Part shown: one piece after another, positions 25,431 through 32,330 of the stretch | Layout: each line of letters opens with the position of its first letter | Position numbering within the stretch: position 1 is the stretch's first letter | NCBI GenBank assembly: GCA_025934895.1 | Contig: JAICWH010000004.1 | Location: 1 to 57,220 of the forward strand | Source of the DNA: Nocardioidaceae bacterium | Lineage (GTDB): Bacteria > Actinomycetota > Actinomycetes > Propionibacteriales > Nocardioidaceae | Length of the DNA: 57,220 nucleotides | Direction: 5' to 3' | Position numbers and translations under genes: made by a program | The notes under the pieces: generated by a model | What the model saw: the letters and a program-made list of their open reading frames with translations, nothing else | The model's database searches: none | Told to the model about the DNA's origin: nothing

Positions 25431-26356
25431 CCGCCCTCGCCACGGTCGTCGACACGACCACGGCGGAGTGGGACCTCTGGACCACGACCGCGCGGCTGGT
25501 CGTGACCGACGCCCGCCAGCTGGTCGCCGCGCGACATCTGGTGACCGACTACCTCGCCGAGGTGGAGCGCGCGGCGAGTCGGTTCCGTGCCGACTCCGAG
25601 GTCAGCCTGATCGCCCGGTCGTCGGCAGAGATGCACACCGTCAGCCCGGTCCTGCGCGATCTGCTCGAGGCGGCCCTGCTCGCGGCGGCGCAGACCGACG
25701 GAGGGGTAGACCCCACCCTCGGCACTGTGCTCACGCACCTGGGTTGCGGCACGGGCGGCCCCGGGTCGACCGCTGCTGCCCGCGACCGGCCGGACGCGTT
25801 CCGGATCACCGCTCACCGGAGGGTGACCTGGCGTGACGTCTCGCTCGACGGCCGCCGGCTGCGGCTGCCTCCCGGAACGCTCCTCGACCTCGGCGCCACC
25901 GCCAAGGCCCGTGCGGCTGACCGGTGTGCCGAGCGGGTCGCCAGCCAGCTCGGCTGCGGCGTGCTCGTCAGCCTCGGCGGCGACCTCCGCGTCGCGGGAA
26001 CCGAGCCGGCGGCCGGCTGGAACGTGCTGGTCCAGGACGGCGACGACGAGCCCGTCAGCCAGGTCCGGCTCACGGGCGCCCAGGCGATCGCTACCTCCTC
26101 GACGCTGCACCGCGCCTGGCACCACAACGGCCGACGGATGCATCACCTGATCGACCCGGCCACGCTGGCCCCCGCGCCGGCCGTGTGGCGCACGGTCAGC
26201 GTCGCGGCCGACACGTGCCTGCGCGCCAACACCCTCACGACCCACGCGGTGGTGCTCGGAGGCGAGGCCGTCTCGATGCTGGAGGACGTGGGCGCCGTCG
26301 CGCGACTCGTCCGGTCCTCCGGAGAGGTCGTCCACGTCGGCGGGTGGCCGGCATGA
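25427..26356 (+). CDS. apbE: FAD:protein FMN transferase (ApbE family)
   Basis: A 309-residue enzyme of the family that splits FAD and attaches FMN covalently to Thr/Ser of a target protein. Family blocks are visible: AASRFRADSEVS, GGVDPTLGTVL, LLDLGATAKARAAD, VLVSLGGDLRVAG, AIATSSTLHRAW and MHHLIDPATLAP. The metal-binding block that usually reads A-D-A-x-x-T reads RANTLTTHAVVLGG, with Asn for Asp. No signal peptide or lipobox is seen, so it would act in the cytoplasm. It overlaps both neighbours by four bases. Its target is not evident in the window. Confidence 0.9.
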   Translation: MTALATVVDTTTAEWDLWTTTARLVVTDARQLVAARHLVTDYLAEVERAASRFRADSEVSLIARSSAEMHTVSPVLRDLLEAALLAAAQTDGGVDPTLGTVLTHLGCGTGGPGSTAAARDRPDAFRITAHRRVTWRDVSLDGRRLRLPPGTLLDLGATAKARAADRCAERVASQLGCGVLVSLGGDLRVAGTEPAAGWNVLVQDGDDEPVSQVRLTGAQAIATSSTLHRAWHHNGRRMHHLIDPATLAPAPAVWRTVSVAADTCLRANTLTTHAVVLGGEAVSMLEDVGAVARLVRSSGEVVHVGGWPA

Positions 26357-26934
26357 CCAGCGCACTCTGGTACGCCGGGCGCGGCTTCGGCGTCAGCGCC
26401 CTGTGCCTGCTGACCCTGGTGATGGTGCTCGGCATCTGCACCCGCTCCGGACAGCCCCTGCCCGGCCTGCCCCGGTTCGCGGTCGCCGCGGTCCACCGGA
26501 CGACCAGCCTGACCGCGGTGCTCTTCGTCGCGCTCCACGTGGTCACCTTGATGCTCGACCCGTACGCGCAGCTCCGCCTTCTCGACGCCGTGATCCCCTT
26601 CGGGGGCGCCTACCGGCCGTTCTGGCAGGGGTTGGGCACCGTCGCAATCGACCTGATCGTGCTGCTCGTGGTCTCCAGCCTGCTGCGCCAGCACATCGGG
26701 CTGCGGGCCTGGCGAGCGCTGCACTGGGCCGCCTACCTCTGCTGGCCGACGGCAATGCTCCATGCCCTCGGCAACGGCACCGACGGCCGGAGCACGTGGA
26801 TGCTCGCCGTCCTCGCGGTCTGCCTCCTCGCCGTCGGCGTGGCGACCCTGTGGCGGCTGCTCGGGCGCTCCTTCGCACCCGAGGAACAACCGTTCCCCGT
26901 CCCCCCGCCCCGCGACCTGGCAGGACTGTCATGA
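26353..26934 (+). CDS. Ferric-reductase-like transmembrane b-haem protein
   Basis: A 193-residue integral membrane protein with about five to six helices. His residues in or near helices (VHRTTSLTAVLFVALHVVTLML and LHWAAYLCWPTAMLHALG) fit the paired haem ligands of the ferric-reductase-like/YedZ (MsrQ) superfamily. It would move electrons across the membrane, probably between the cytoplasmic flavo/iron-sulfur protein encoded next and an outer acceptor. ATG 26353 overlaps the apbE stop (ATGA) and its own stop overlaps the next gene. The acceptor is unknown. Confidence 0.85.
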   Translation: MTSALWYAGRGFGVSALCLLTLVMVLGICTRSGQPLPGLPRFAVAAVHRTTSLTAVLFVALHVVTLMLDPYAQLRLLDAVIPFGGAYRPFWQGLGTVAIDLIVLLVVSSLLRQHIGLRAWRALHWAAYLCWPTAMLHALGNGTDGRSTWMLAVLAVCLLAVGVATLWRLLGRSFAPEEQPFPVPPPRDLAGLS

Positions 26935-28145
26935 CTGGTCTCATCACTCCCGTCCGCGGACTCCTGGGAGCGCGTGCGCGCACCTACCGTGAACATCTCG
27001 ACACCGTCGGTCCGCTGCCGGCGGTGGGCGCGGAGCAGCTGGTTCAGCTGGTCGCGGCCGCAGGCCTGACCGGTCGCGGCGGCGCCGGCTTCCCAAGTGC
27101 GCGCAAGCTCGCTGCAGTCGGATCCCGACGGTCTCCTGTGGTGGTGGCCAACGGAGCCGAGGGTGAGCCGGCGAGCAGCAAGGACCGCGCGCTGCTGATC
27201 CACACCCCCCATCTCGTCCTCGACGGCCTGGTCCTGGCGGCCCGGGCGGTCGGGTGTCGCACCGCGTACGTCTACGCCCCCGAGTCGGTGCTCGACAGCT
27301 CGATCAGACCGGCCCTGACGCAGCGTCGGGACCGGCTCACGATCACACCGGTGCCCTCGGCCGACACCTTCATCTCCGGTCAGGAGACGGCCGTCGTGGC
27401 AGCGGTCCAGGGGCTGCGACCGGTGCCGACCAGCACCCCGCCCCCGATCTACGTCAAGGGCGTCAAGGGCCGAGCCACCCTCGTGCACAACGTCGAGACC
27501 CTGGCCCAGGTCGCGCTGATCGCGCGCTACGGCGCCACCTGGTTCCGGGAGCGCGGCACCGACGACGACCCCGGGACGCGACTGTTGACCCTCTCCGGCG
27601 CGGTCGCGCGCCCGAACGTCTACGAGGTCGCCGGCGGGACCACGCTGGGCGAGGCGATCAGCGCGGCGGGGGGCGCCCTCGAACCGATCCAGGCGGTGCT
27701 CGTGGGTGGATACCACGGCGGCTGGGTGCCGTGGACCGCCCACGCGGCGCAGTGCCCGCTGACGCGGACCGGGCTGTCGGCGTACGAGGCGCACCCGGGC
27801 GCCGGCATCCTCGTGGCCCTCCCCGCCCGGCGGTGCGGGCTGAAGGCGGCCGCCGGCCTCGCGACGTACCTCGCCGGCCAGAACGCCGGCCAGTGCGGGC
27901 CCTGCCGCAACGGGCTTCCCGCCCTGGCCGGCCACCTGCAGGACCTGGTCCAGCGCAGGAGTCCTGCCCACAACCACGAGGAGATCCTCCGGCTGGTCGG
28001 GACGGTCGACGGGCGCGGCGCCTGCCACCACCCCACCGGAACCACCCGGATGATCCGTACCGCGCTGCGGACCTTCCGCAACGAGGTCGAGCTCCACGTC
28101 GCCGGTGCGTGCACCGAGCTCCAGGGCAGCAGGAAGGGCGCGTGA
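26931..28145 (+). CDS. NuoF-like NADH-binding flavo-iron-sulfur protein
   Basis: A 404-residue protein related to the 51-kDa subunit of complex I. It has the FMN/NAD(H) region (GLTGRGGAGFPSARK, VVANGAEGEPASSKDRALL), the SLBB-type segment (LSGAVARPNVYEVAGGTTLGEAI) and HNVETLAQVALIARYG. The C-terminal iron-sulfur block reads AGQCGPCRNGLPAL plus a later GRGACHHP: the canonical S-C-G-x-C-x-x-C first Cys is Ala, leaving three Cys. It probably oxidises NAD(P)H and passes electrons to the ferredoxin and membrane haem protein of the operon. Overlaps both neighbours. Confidence 0.88.
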   Translation: MTGLITPVRGLLGARARTYREHLDTVGPLPAVGAEQLVQLVAAAGLTGRGGAGFPSARKLAAVGSRRSPVVVANGAEGEPASSKDRALLIHTPHLVLDGLVLAARAVGCRTAYVYAPESVLDSSIRPALTQRRDRLTITPVPSADTFISGQETAVVAAVQGLRPVPTSTPPPIYVKGVKGRATLVHNVETLAQVALIARYGATWFRERGTDDDPGTRLLTLSGAVARPNVYEVAGGTTLGEAISAAGGALEPIQAVLVGGYHGGWVPWTAHAAQCPLTRTGLSAYEAHPGAGILVALPARRCGLKAAAGLATYLAGQNAGQCGPCRNGLPALAGHLQDLVQRRSPAHNHEEILRLVGTVDGRGACHHPTGTTRMIRTALRTFRNEVELHVAGACTELQGSRKGA

Positions 28146-28357
28146 TGGGTACGACGCTGCTGATCGACTGGACGCGCTGCGAAGGCAGGGGTCTGTGCGC
28201 CGAGCTGCTTCCGGAGGTGCTGACCACCGACGACTGGGGCTATCCGCTCTCGATCCGAGAGGACCGCTCGCTGGAGGTGCCGCCGCGCGCGCGCCGCTAC
28301 GCCGAGGAGGCCATCAGGGAGTGCCCGCGGCTCGCGCTGCGCCTCCTGGACTCCTGA
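28145..28357 (+). CDS. Small [3Fe-4S]-type ferredoxin
   Basis: A 70-residue single-cluster ferredoxin. The ligand pattern is C-E-G-R-G-L-C (C-x5-C) near the N-terminus and a distal E-C-P, that is, three cysteines with the middle one missing, as in the 3Fe-4S ferredoxins that serve actinobacterial oxidoreductases. ATG 28145 shares one base with the stop of the NuoF-like gene (TGATG), so it is translationally coupled and likely its direct electron partner. Confidence 0.9.
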   Translation: MGTTLLIDWTRCEGRGLCAELLPEVLTTDDWGYPLSIREDRSLEVPPRARRYAEEAIRECPRLALRLLDS

Positions 28358-28406
28358 GCCGCCGACGCGTCGGCCCGACGAGCCGTGGCCTGGCGCCGCC
28401 GGGCCC

Positions 28407-28424
28407 GCTCTGAGCCGCGTCAGA
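28407..28424. promoter_or_regulatory. Direct-repeat operator-like site D (before cytochrome-like gene)
   Basis: GCTCTG (28407-28412), AGCCG, CGTCAGA (28418-28424): weaker match to sites A-C with the same 11-bp spacing, 34 bases before the next gene. Confidence 0.4.
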
Positions 28425-28458
28425 AGAAGTTCACAGATTCATCGCGCACGCTGGACCC

Positions 28459-29169
28459 ATGCCGTACGACTCGCTCCCCGCACCTCTCGCGTCTGCCGTC
28501 GCAGAAGCCGTCGGCCACCACCGACGGCGAGACGTGGTCCTCCCGTCCACGGGCGGGCCGGCCGGCAACGCCGTCCTCACCGCCTGGACCGGCCTGGTCC
28601 TGCTGGTGCTCGCGGTCGGTGAGCTACTCACCCTGATCGACGTGCGCGGCCTGATCTCGTGGCACGTCGCGTTGGGAGCTCTCCTCATCCCACCCGCGTT
28701 GCTGAAGACCGCCACGACGGGGTGGCGGATGACCCGGTACTACCTGGGCGCGGTGCCCTACCGGCAGGCCGGCCCGCCGCCCCTCCTGCTGCGCCTCCTC
28801 GGTCCCCTTGTCGTGCTGTCGACGCTCGGGCTCCTCGGCACAGGAGTCCTGCTGGTTCTCAAGGGGGACCAGGCCAGCCACACGCAACTGTTCGCCGTCG
28901 TGGGCCACCGGGCCGACTGGGTCACCCTCCACCAGGGCGCGTTCATCGTCTGGGCGGTGGCGACCGCCCTGCACCTGCTCGGCCGGATCGTCCCGGCGCT
29001 GCGGATCGTCACCCACCACGGGGCCGGGCGGGTGCCCGGCCGGGTCGTCCGGGTCGCCACGATGGTGGTCGTCCTCGCGGCTGCCGCCGCCCTGGCCGTG
29101 CTGCTGGTCCACGCCGACGGCAACTGGGCCCGCCAGCCGTTCTTTCACCGCTTCCGGCCTGGAACGTGA
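28459..29169 (+). CDS. Cytochrome b-like membrane protein
   Basis: A 236-residue integral membrane protein with about five helices: VLTAWTGLVLLVLAVGELLTLI, WHVALGALLIPPALLKTATTG, PLVVLSTLGLLGTGVLLVL, LHQGAFIVWAVATALHLLGRIV and VATMVVVLAAAAALAVLLVH. His residues in WHVALG, TLHQGAF and TALHLLG are placed to bind b-type haem, as in cytochrome b561-like proteins. It is separated from the ferredoxin gene by about 100 bases with its own operator-like site D, so it may be a second transcription unit of the same regulon. Electron acceptor unknown. Confidence 0.75.
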   Translation: MPYDSLPAPLASAVAEAVGHHRRRDVVLPSTGGPAGNAVLTAWTGLVLLVLAVGELLTLIDVRGLISWHVALGALLIPPALLKTATTGWRMTRYYLGAVPYRQAGPPPLLLRLLGPLVVLSTLGLLGTGVLLVLKGDQASHTQLFAVVGHRADWVTLHQGAFIVWAVATALHLLGRIVPALRIVTHHGAGRVPGRVVRVATMVVVLAAAAALAVLLVHADGNWARQPFFHRFRPGT

Positions 29170-29343
29170 CCTCCGGGCCATGCCGTCGGCGGTCCGTACA
29201 GAGTTCTTCCAGAGCACTCGGCTGTGGTCCCTCATGTATGCGCAGACGGACCACTAGGGCGGCGGGATAGCGGGAATTGAGGGTGAGCTGTCTTGACAGT
29301 GGTATGAGGTCTGCGTTCCTTGCCGGGGTGAGTGAAGGATGGC

Positions 29344-29775
29344 TCAGGATCGGCCCGGTAGCAGGTCGGCGAGGAGGGCTCGCACCCGTCCCTCGATCTC
29401 GTCGCGGATGGTCCGGACGGCTTCGATTCCTTGTCCGGCCGGATCGTCGAGCTTCCAGTCCTCGTACCGCTTGCCGGGGTAGAACGGGCAGGCGTCGCCG
29501 CAGCCCATGGTGATGACCGCATCGGAGGCCTGGACTGCCTCGGTGGTGAGGACCTTCGGTCGGGCGGAGGTGATGTCGATGCCGACCTCGCGCATCGCCT
29601 CGATCGCGACCGGGTTGATCTGGTCGGCGGGCTCGGAGCCGGCCGAGAGAATCTCGACGTGGTCTCCGGCGAGGTGTTCGAGCCACCCTGCGGCCATCTG
29701 GGAGCGCCCGGCGTTGTGCACGCAGACGAACAGAACCGTGGGCTTGTCCGATGGAGCGGCGGGATCGCTCGTCAT
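29344..29775 (-). CDS. arsC: Arsenate reductase (LMW-phosphatase-like ArsC)
   Basis: A 143-residue enzyme reducing arsenate to arsenite. The P-loop reads FVCVHNAGRSQMA with nucleophile Cys18; Cys92 and Cys96 (MGCGDACPFYPG) provide the thiol cascade and DDPAGQ the general acid, as in low-molecular-weight-phosphatase-type arsenate reductases. In actinobacteria the reductant may be thioredoxin or mycothiol/mycoredoxin. ATG 29775 overlaps the stop of the ACR3 gene (ATGA), so the efflux pump and reductase are coupled in the order arsR-acr3-arsC. Confidence 0.93.
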   Translation of the reverse strand: MTSDPAAPSDKPTVLFVCVHNAGRSQMAAGWLEHLAGDHVEILSAGSEPADQINPVAIEAMREVGIDITSARPKVLTTEAVQASDAVITMGCGDACPFYPGKRYEDWKLDDPAGQGIEAVRTIRDEIEGRVRALLADLLPGRS

Positions 29776-30890
29776 GAAACCTCCTGACGCGTGGAGCTTG
29801 GGTAGAAGCGGCGCCTCGCCCATAGGGCGACGTAGACCAGCGCCACCAGGGCGGGGACCTCGATGAGCGGGCCCACGACTCCGGCGAGGGCTTGACCGCT
29901 GGTGACGCCGAAGACGCCGATGGCCACGGCGATGGCAAGCTCGAAGTTGTTGCCGGCGGCGGTGAACGCCAGGGTGGTGGCACGTTCGTAGGTCATCTTG
30001 AGCGCCCAGCCGAGCGCGAACGATCCGGCCCACATCAATGCGAAGTAGGCCAGCAGGGGCAGCGCGATACGGGCCACGTCGAGCGGTCGGCTGGTGATGG
30101 TGTCGCCCTGCAGGGCGAACAGGATGACGATGGTGAACAGCAGTCCGTAGAGGGCGGTGGGTCCGATGCGGGGCAGGAACCGGGTCTCGTACCACTCGCG
30201 GCCCTTGGCGCGCTCGCCCAGCGTGCGGGTGAAGAATCCGGCGAGCAGCGGGATGCCCAGGAAGATCAGCACGGAGATAGCGATGTCCCACACCGACACG
30301 TCGAGGCCGGTGGCGGTGCCGTCACCGAGGCCGAGCCAGCCGGGGAGGAGCTCGAGGTAGAAGTAGCCCAGGCCAGCGAAGGCGAGGATCTGGAACACCG
30401 AGTTGATCGCCACCAGGATCGCGGCGGCCTCGCGGTCGCCGCAGGCTAGGTCGTTCCAGATCAGCACCATGGCGATGCAACGGGCGAGGCCGACGATGAT
30501 CAGGCCGGTGCGGTAGGCCGGCAGGTCGGGCAGCAACAGCCAGGCGAGGGTGAACATGACGGCTGGGCCGAGGATCCAGTTCAAGACGATGGAGGAGACC
30601 AGCAGCCGCTTGTCGGCGGTGACGTGGCCGAGCTCGTCGTACCGCACCTTGGCCAGCACCGGGTACATCATCACGAGCAGCCCGATCGCGATCGGCAGGG
30701 AGATCGAGCCGATCTCGACCTTGGACAAGGCGGTGTCCAGGCCGGGGACCATCCTGCCGAGGACCAGTCCGAGGGCCATGGCTGCGCCGATCCAGACGGG
30801 TAGGAACCGGTCGAGGGTGGACAGTCGATTCAGGACCGCGGCATCCTCGGCAACGTCGGTGCGCGGCACCTCGTGGACGGTGTCGCTCAT
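29772..30890 (-). CDS. acr3: ACR3-family arsenite efflux permease
   Basis: A 372-residue, ten-helix transporter exporting arsenite by the proton-motive force. It shows ACR3 signatures: IGLLVMMYPVLAKVRYDEL, LVSSIVLNWILGPAVMF, the conserved Cys motif GLARCIAMVLIWNDLACGD, and TFAAGNN-like FTAAGNNFELAIAVAIGVFG. The start is ATG 30890, one base overlapping the arsR stop (TGATG); the longer open frame upstream is arsR in another frame. It is the main detoxification output of the block. Confidence 0.94.
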   Translation of the reverse strand: MSDTVHEVPRTDVAEDAAVLNRLSTLDRFLPVWIGAAMALGLVLGRMVPGLDTALSKVEIGSISLPIAIGLLVMMYPVLAKVRYDELGHVTADKRLLVSSIVLNWILGPAVMFTLAWLLLPDLPAYRTGLIIVGLARCIAMVLIWNDLACGDREAAAILVAINSVFQILAFAGLGYFYLELLPGWLGLGDGTATGLDVSVWDIAISVLIFLGIPLLAGFFTRTLGERAKGREWYETRFLPRIGPTALYGLLFTIVILFALQGDTITSRPLDVARIALPLLAYFALMWAGSFALGWALKMTYERATTLAFTAAGNNFELAIAVAIGVFGVTSGQALAGVVGPLIEVPALVALVYVALWARRRFYPSSTRQEVS

Positions 30891-31279
30891 CAGCAGGCAC
30901 CCGCCGGGGCGACCGCGCCGACGGTGGCGAACAGGCCCATCATCGCCTGCATCGCCTCCGGCTTGGCCTGGTAGTAGACCCAGGTGCCGCGCTTCTCCCG
31001 ATCCAGCAGACCCGCCTCGTGCAGCACCTTGAGGTGGTGGCTGATGGTCGGCTGGGACAGGTCGAAGGCCGGGGTCAGGTCGCACACACAGGCCTCCCCG
31101 CCCTCGTGGGAGAGCACCATCGACATCAGCCGCAGCCGGACCGGGTCGGCGATTGCCTTGAGCAGCGGCGCGACGGTCTCTGCCTGCTCGGCGCTCATCG
31201 GCTCCCGGGAGAGCGGCGTGCAGCACGCGAGCGCGTCGCCGGGACTGAGGACTGAGAGATCCACACGAGATTTAGACAC
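30890..31279 (-). CDS. arsR: ArsR-family arsenic-sensing repressor
   Basis: A 129-residue winged-helix repressor. The DNA-recognition helix region is LSQPTISHHLKVLHEAGLL. Metalloid ligands: Cys64 and Cys66 in GEACVCDL, the classical E-x-C-V-C-D-L of As(III) sensors, with further Cys at 19-20 and at the C-terminal end (C129). GTG 31279 is the only reasonable start. The start codon lies inside a TAGA-N6-TCTA operator, so bound repressor would block its own gene; a second copy lies before the divergent lyase gene. Confidence 0.93.
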   Translation of the reverse strand: MSKSRVDLSVLSPGDALACCTPLSREPMSAEQAETVAPLLKAIADPVRLRLMSMVLSHEGGEACVCDLTPAFDLSQPTISHHLKVLHEAGLLDREKRGTWVYYQAKPEAMQAMMGLFATVGAVAPAGAC

Positions 31280-31286
31280 ACATCTA
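31273..31286. promoter_or_regulatory. ArsR operator 1 (TAGA-N6-TCTA)
   Basis: TAGA (31273-31276), CACACA, TCTA (31283-31286), spanning the arsR start codon. Same core and spacing as operator 2, 55 bp away. Confidence 0.6.
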
Positions 31287-31288
31287 TG

Positions 31289-31317
31289 TTGACAGCCATC
31301 AATGCGACTGGCAACCT
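31289..31317 (+). promoter_or_regulatory. Promoter of arsI/cadI gene
   Basis: Perfect -35 TTGACA (31289-31294), 17 bases, weak -10 CAACCT (31312-31317). Operator 2 lies just downstream. Confidence 0.4.
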
Positions 31318-31322
31318 AGGAC

Positions 31323-31343
31323 ATAGATAGACGTCGATCTATC
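31323..31343. promoter_or_regulatory. ArsR operator 2 (GATAGA-N6-TCTATC)
   Basis: GATAGA (31326-31331), CGTCGA, TCTATC (31338-31343) between the arsI promoter and its start. Confidence 0.6.
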
Positions 31344-31382
31344 AGGGCGGACTATCACCCCCTCACTGGAAGGAAGCACTCC

Positions 31383-31883
31383 ATGTCCCGCGTTCAACTC
31401 GCTCTTCGCGTCGCCGACCTCGAAGCCTCCGTCGCGTTCTACTCCAAGCTGTTCGACACCGCTCCGGCCAAGCGCCGGCCCGGCTACGCCAACTTCGCCA
31501 TCACCGAGCCGCCGCTGAAGCTGGTCCTCCTCGAGGGCCAGCCCGGCGAAGAGACCCGGATGGACCACCTCGGCGTCGAGGTGGAGCACACCGACCTCGT
31601 CACGGCCGCGACCAGCCGGCTCGCCGAGGCCGGGCTCGCCACCGAGGTCGAGGACAACACCACCTGTTGCTACGCCGTGCAGGACAAGGTCTGGGTGACC
31701 GGCCCTGGCAACGAGCCGTGGGAGGTCTACACCGTCACGGGCGACGCTCGCCCCGACCTCGAAGGCAAGACCGACCTTGCCCTGTCCGAGGTCGCCGGCG
31801 ACGGCGCCTGCTGCAACACCAACCAGACCGACACTACCGACACGACGGACGCGGCTGCTGACAAGCAGCCCGCCTGCTGCTGA
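31383..31883 (+). CDS. arsI: ArsI/CadI-type glyoxalase-fold C-As lyase
   Basis: A 166-residue vicinal-oxygen-chelate dioxygenase of the ArsI/CadI group, which in characterised cases cleaves the C-As bond of trivalent organoarsenicals; actinobacterial members are also named CadI (cadmium-induced). Fe ligands align as Gln5, His62 (MDHLGVEV) and Glu114 (PWEVY), and the As-binding vicinal Cys pair is TTCCYA (95-96). The C-terminus is a low-complexity tail with two more Cys pairs (GACCN and PACC). GGAAGG precedes ATG 31383. Divergent from arsR-acr3-arsC. Confidence 0.9.
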   Translation: MSRVQLALRVADLEASVAFYSKLFDTAPAKRRPGYANFAITEPPLKLVLLEGQPGEETRMDHLGVEVEHTDLVTAATSRLAEAGLATEVEDNTTCCYAVQDKVWVTGPGNEPWEVYTVTGDARPDLEGKTDLALSEVAGDGACCNTNQTDTTDTTDAAADKQPACC

Positions 31884-31895
31884 AAGGACGCCACG

Positions 31896-31965
31896 CCGAT
31901 GGACCCCATCATCTCCACCGCGATCGCACACCGATGGACCCCATCATCTCCACCGCGATCGCACA
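31896..31965 (+). repeat. 35-bp perfect tandem duplication over a start region
   Basis: Two identical adjacent copies, 31896-31930 and 31931-31965, each with an ATG (31899, 31934) and the codons for MDPIISTAIA. Because 35 is not a multiple of 3, the first ATG reads out of frame after the repeat. Confidence 0.93.
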
Positions 31966-32155
31966 TGTCCGCATCGCCGACCTGCACCGGGACGCCGCCC
32001 GCCGCCGCCTCGCTCGCCGGGCTTCTGGTCAGCGCCCGCGTCGCATCACGACCGGCATCGTGTCGCTGCGCACCAACCTCGGCCGGTGGCTCGCTTCGCA
32101 CGGACGGGCCGTTCAGGCGTACTCCCAGCCCGAACCGGCCTGCTGCCCGGCCTGA
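31934..32155 (+). CDS. Small basic hypothetical protein, start region duplicated
   Basis: A 73-residue Arg-rich frame: MDPIISTAIAHVRIADLHRD, then a basic stretch (RRRLARRASGQRPRR), TTGIVSLRTNLGRWLASHGRAV and a tail ending EPACCPA, with a Cys pair like those in the neighbouring arsenic lyase. The upstream copy of the start (ATG 31899) has AAAGGA before it but is put out of frame by the 35-bp duplication; the second ATG has no ribosome site. The gene may therefore be poorly expressed or inactive, or restored by loss of one copy. No family recognised. Confidence 0.5.
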   Translation: MDPIISTAIAHVRIADLHRDAARRRLARRASGQRPRRITTGIVSLRTNLGRWLASHGRAVQAYSQPEPACCPA

Positions 32156-32181
32156 GTCGCACGTGGTACCGCTGACAGCTG

Positions 32182-32210
32182 CCGGCACCGGCTCAATCGA
32201 CCGGTGCCGG
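32182..32210. terminator. Hairpin between arsenic block and relaxase gene
   Basis: Ten-base perfect stem CCGGCACCGG (32182-32191) and CCGGTGCCGG (32201-32210), loop of 9, no T-run. Placed between convergent units, so a bidirectional terminator is plausible. Confidence 0.5.
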
Positions 32211-32330
32211 TGGCTGCGAGCCACGGGGCTGTCACCGACTGATGCGGATTCGCCTTGGCGGAATGCCCCCGCGCTCGGACGAAAACCCGTCCGCATTGGC
32301 GCGGCGGTTCTCGGGAGCCCCTGTCCTGGA

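Noticed and set aside
29170-29343. Short frame MPSAVRTEFFQS... and TTGACA in the gap after the cytochrome-like gene
   Set aside because: Only about 25 codons and no matching -10 or ribosome site; no support for a gene or transposon remnant.
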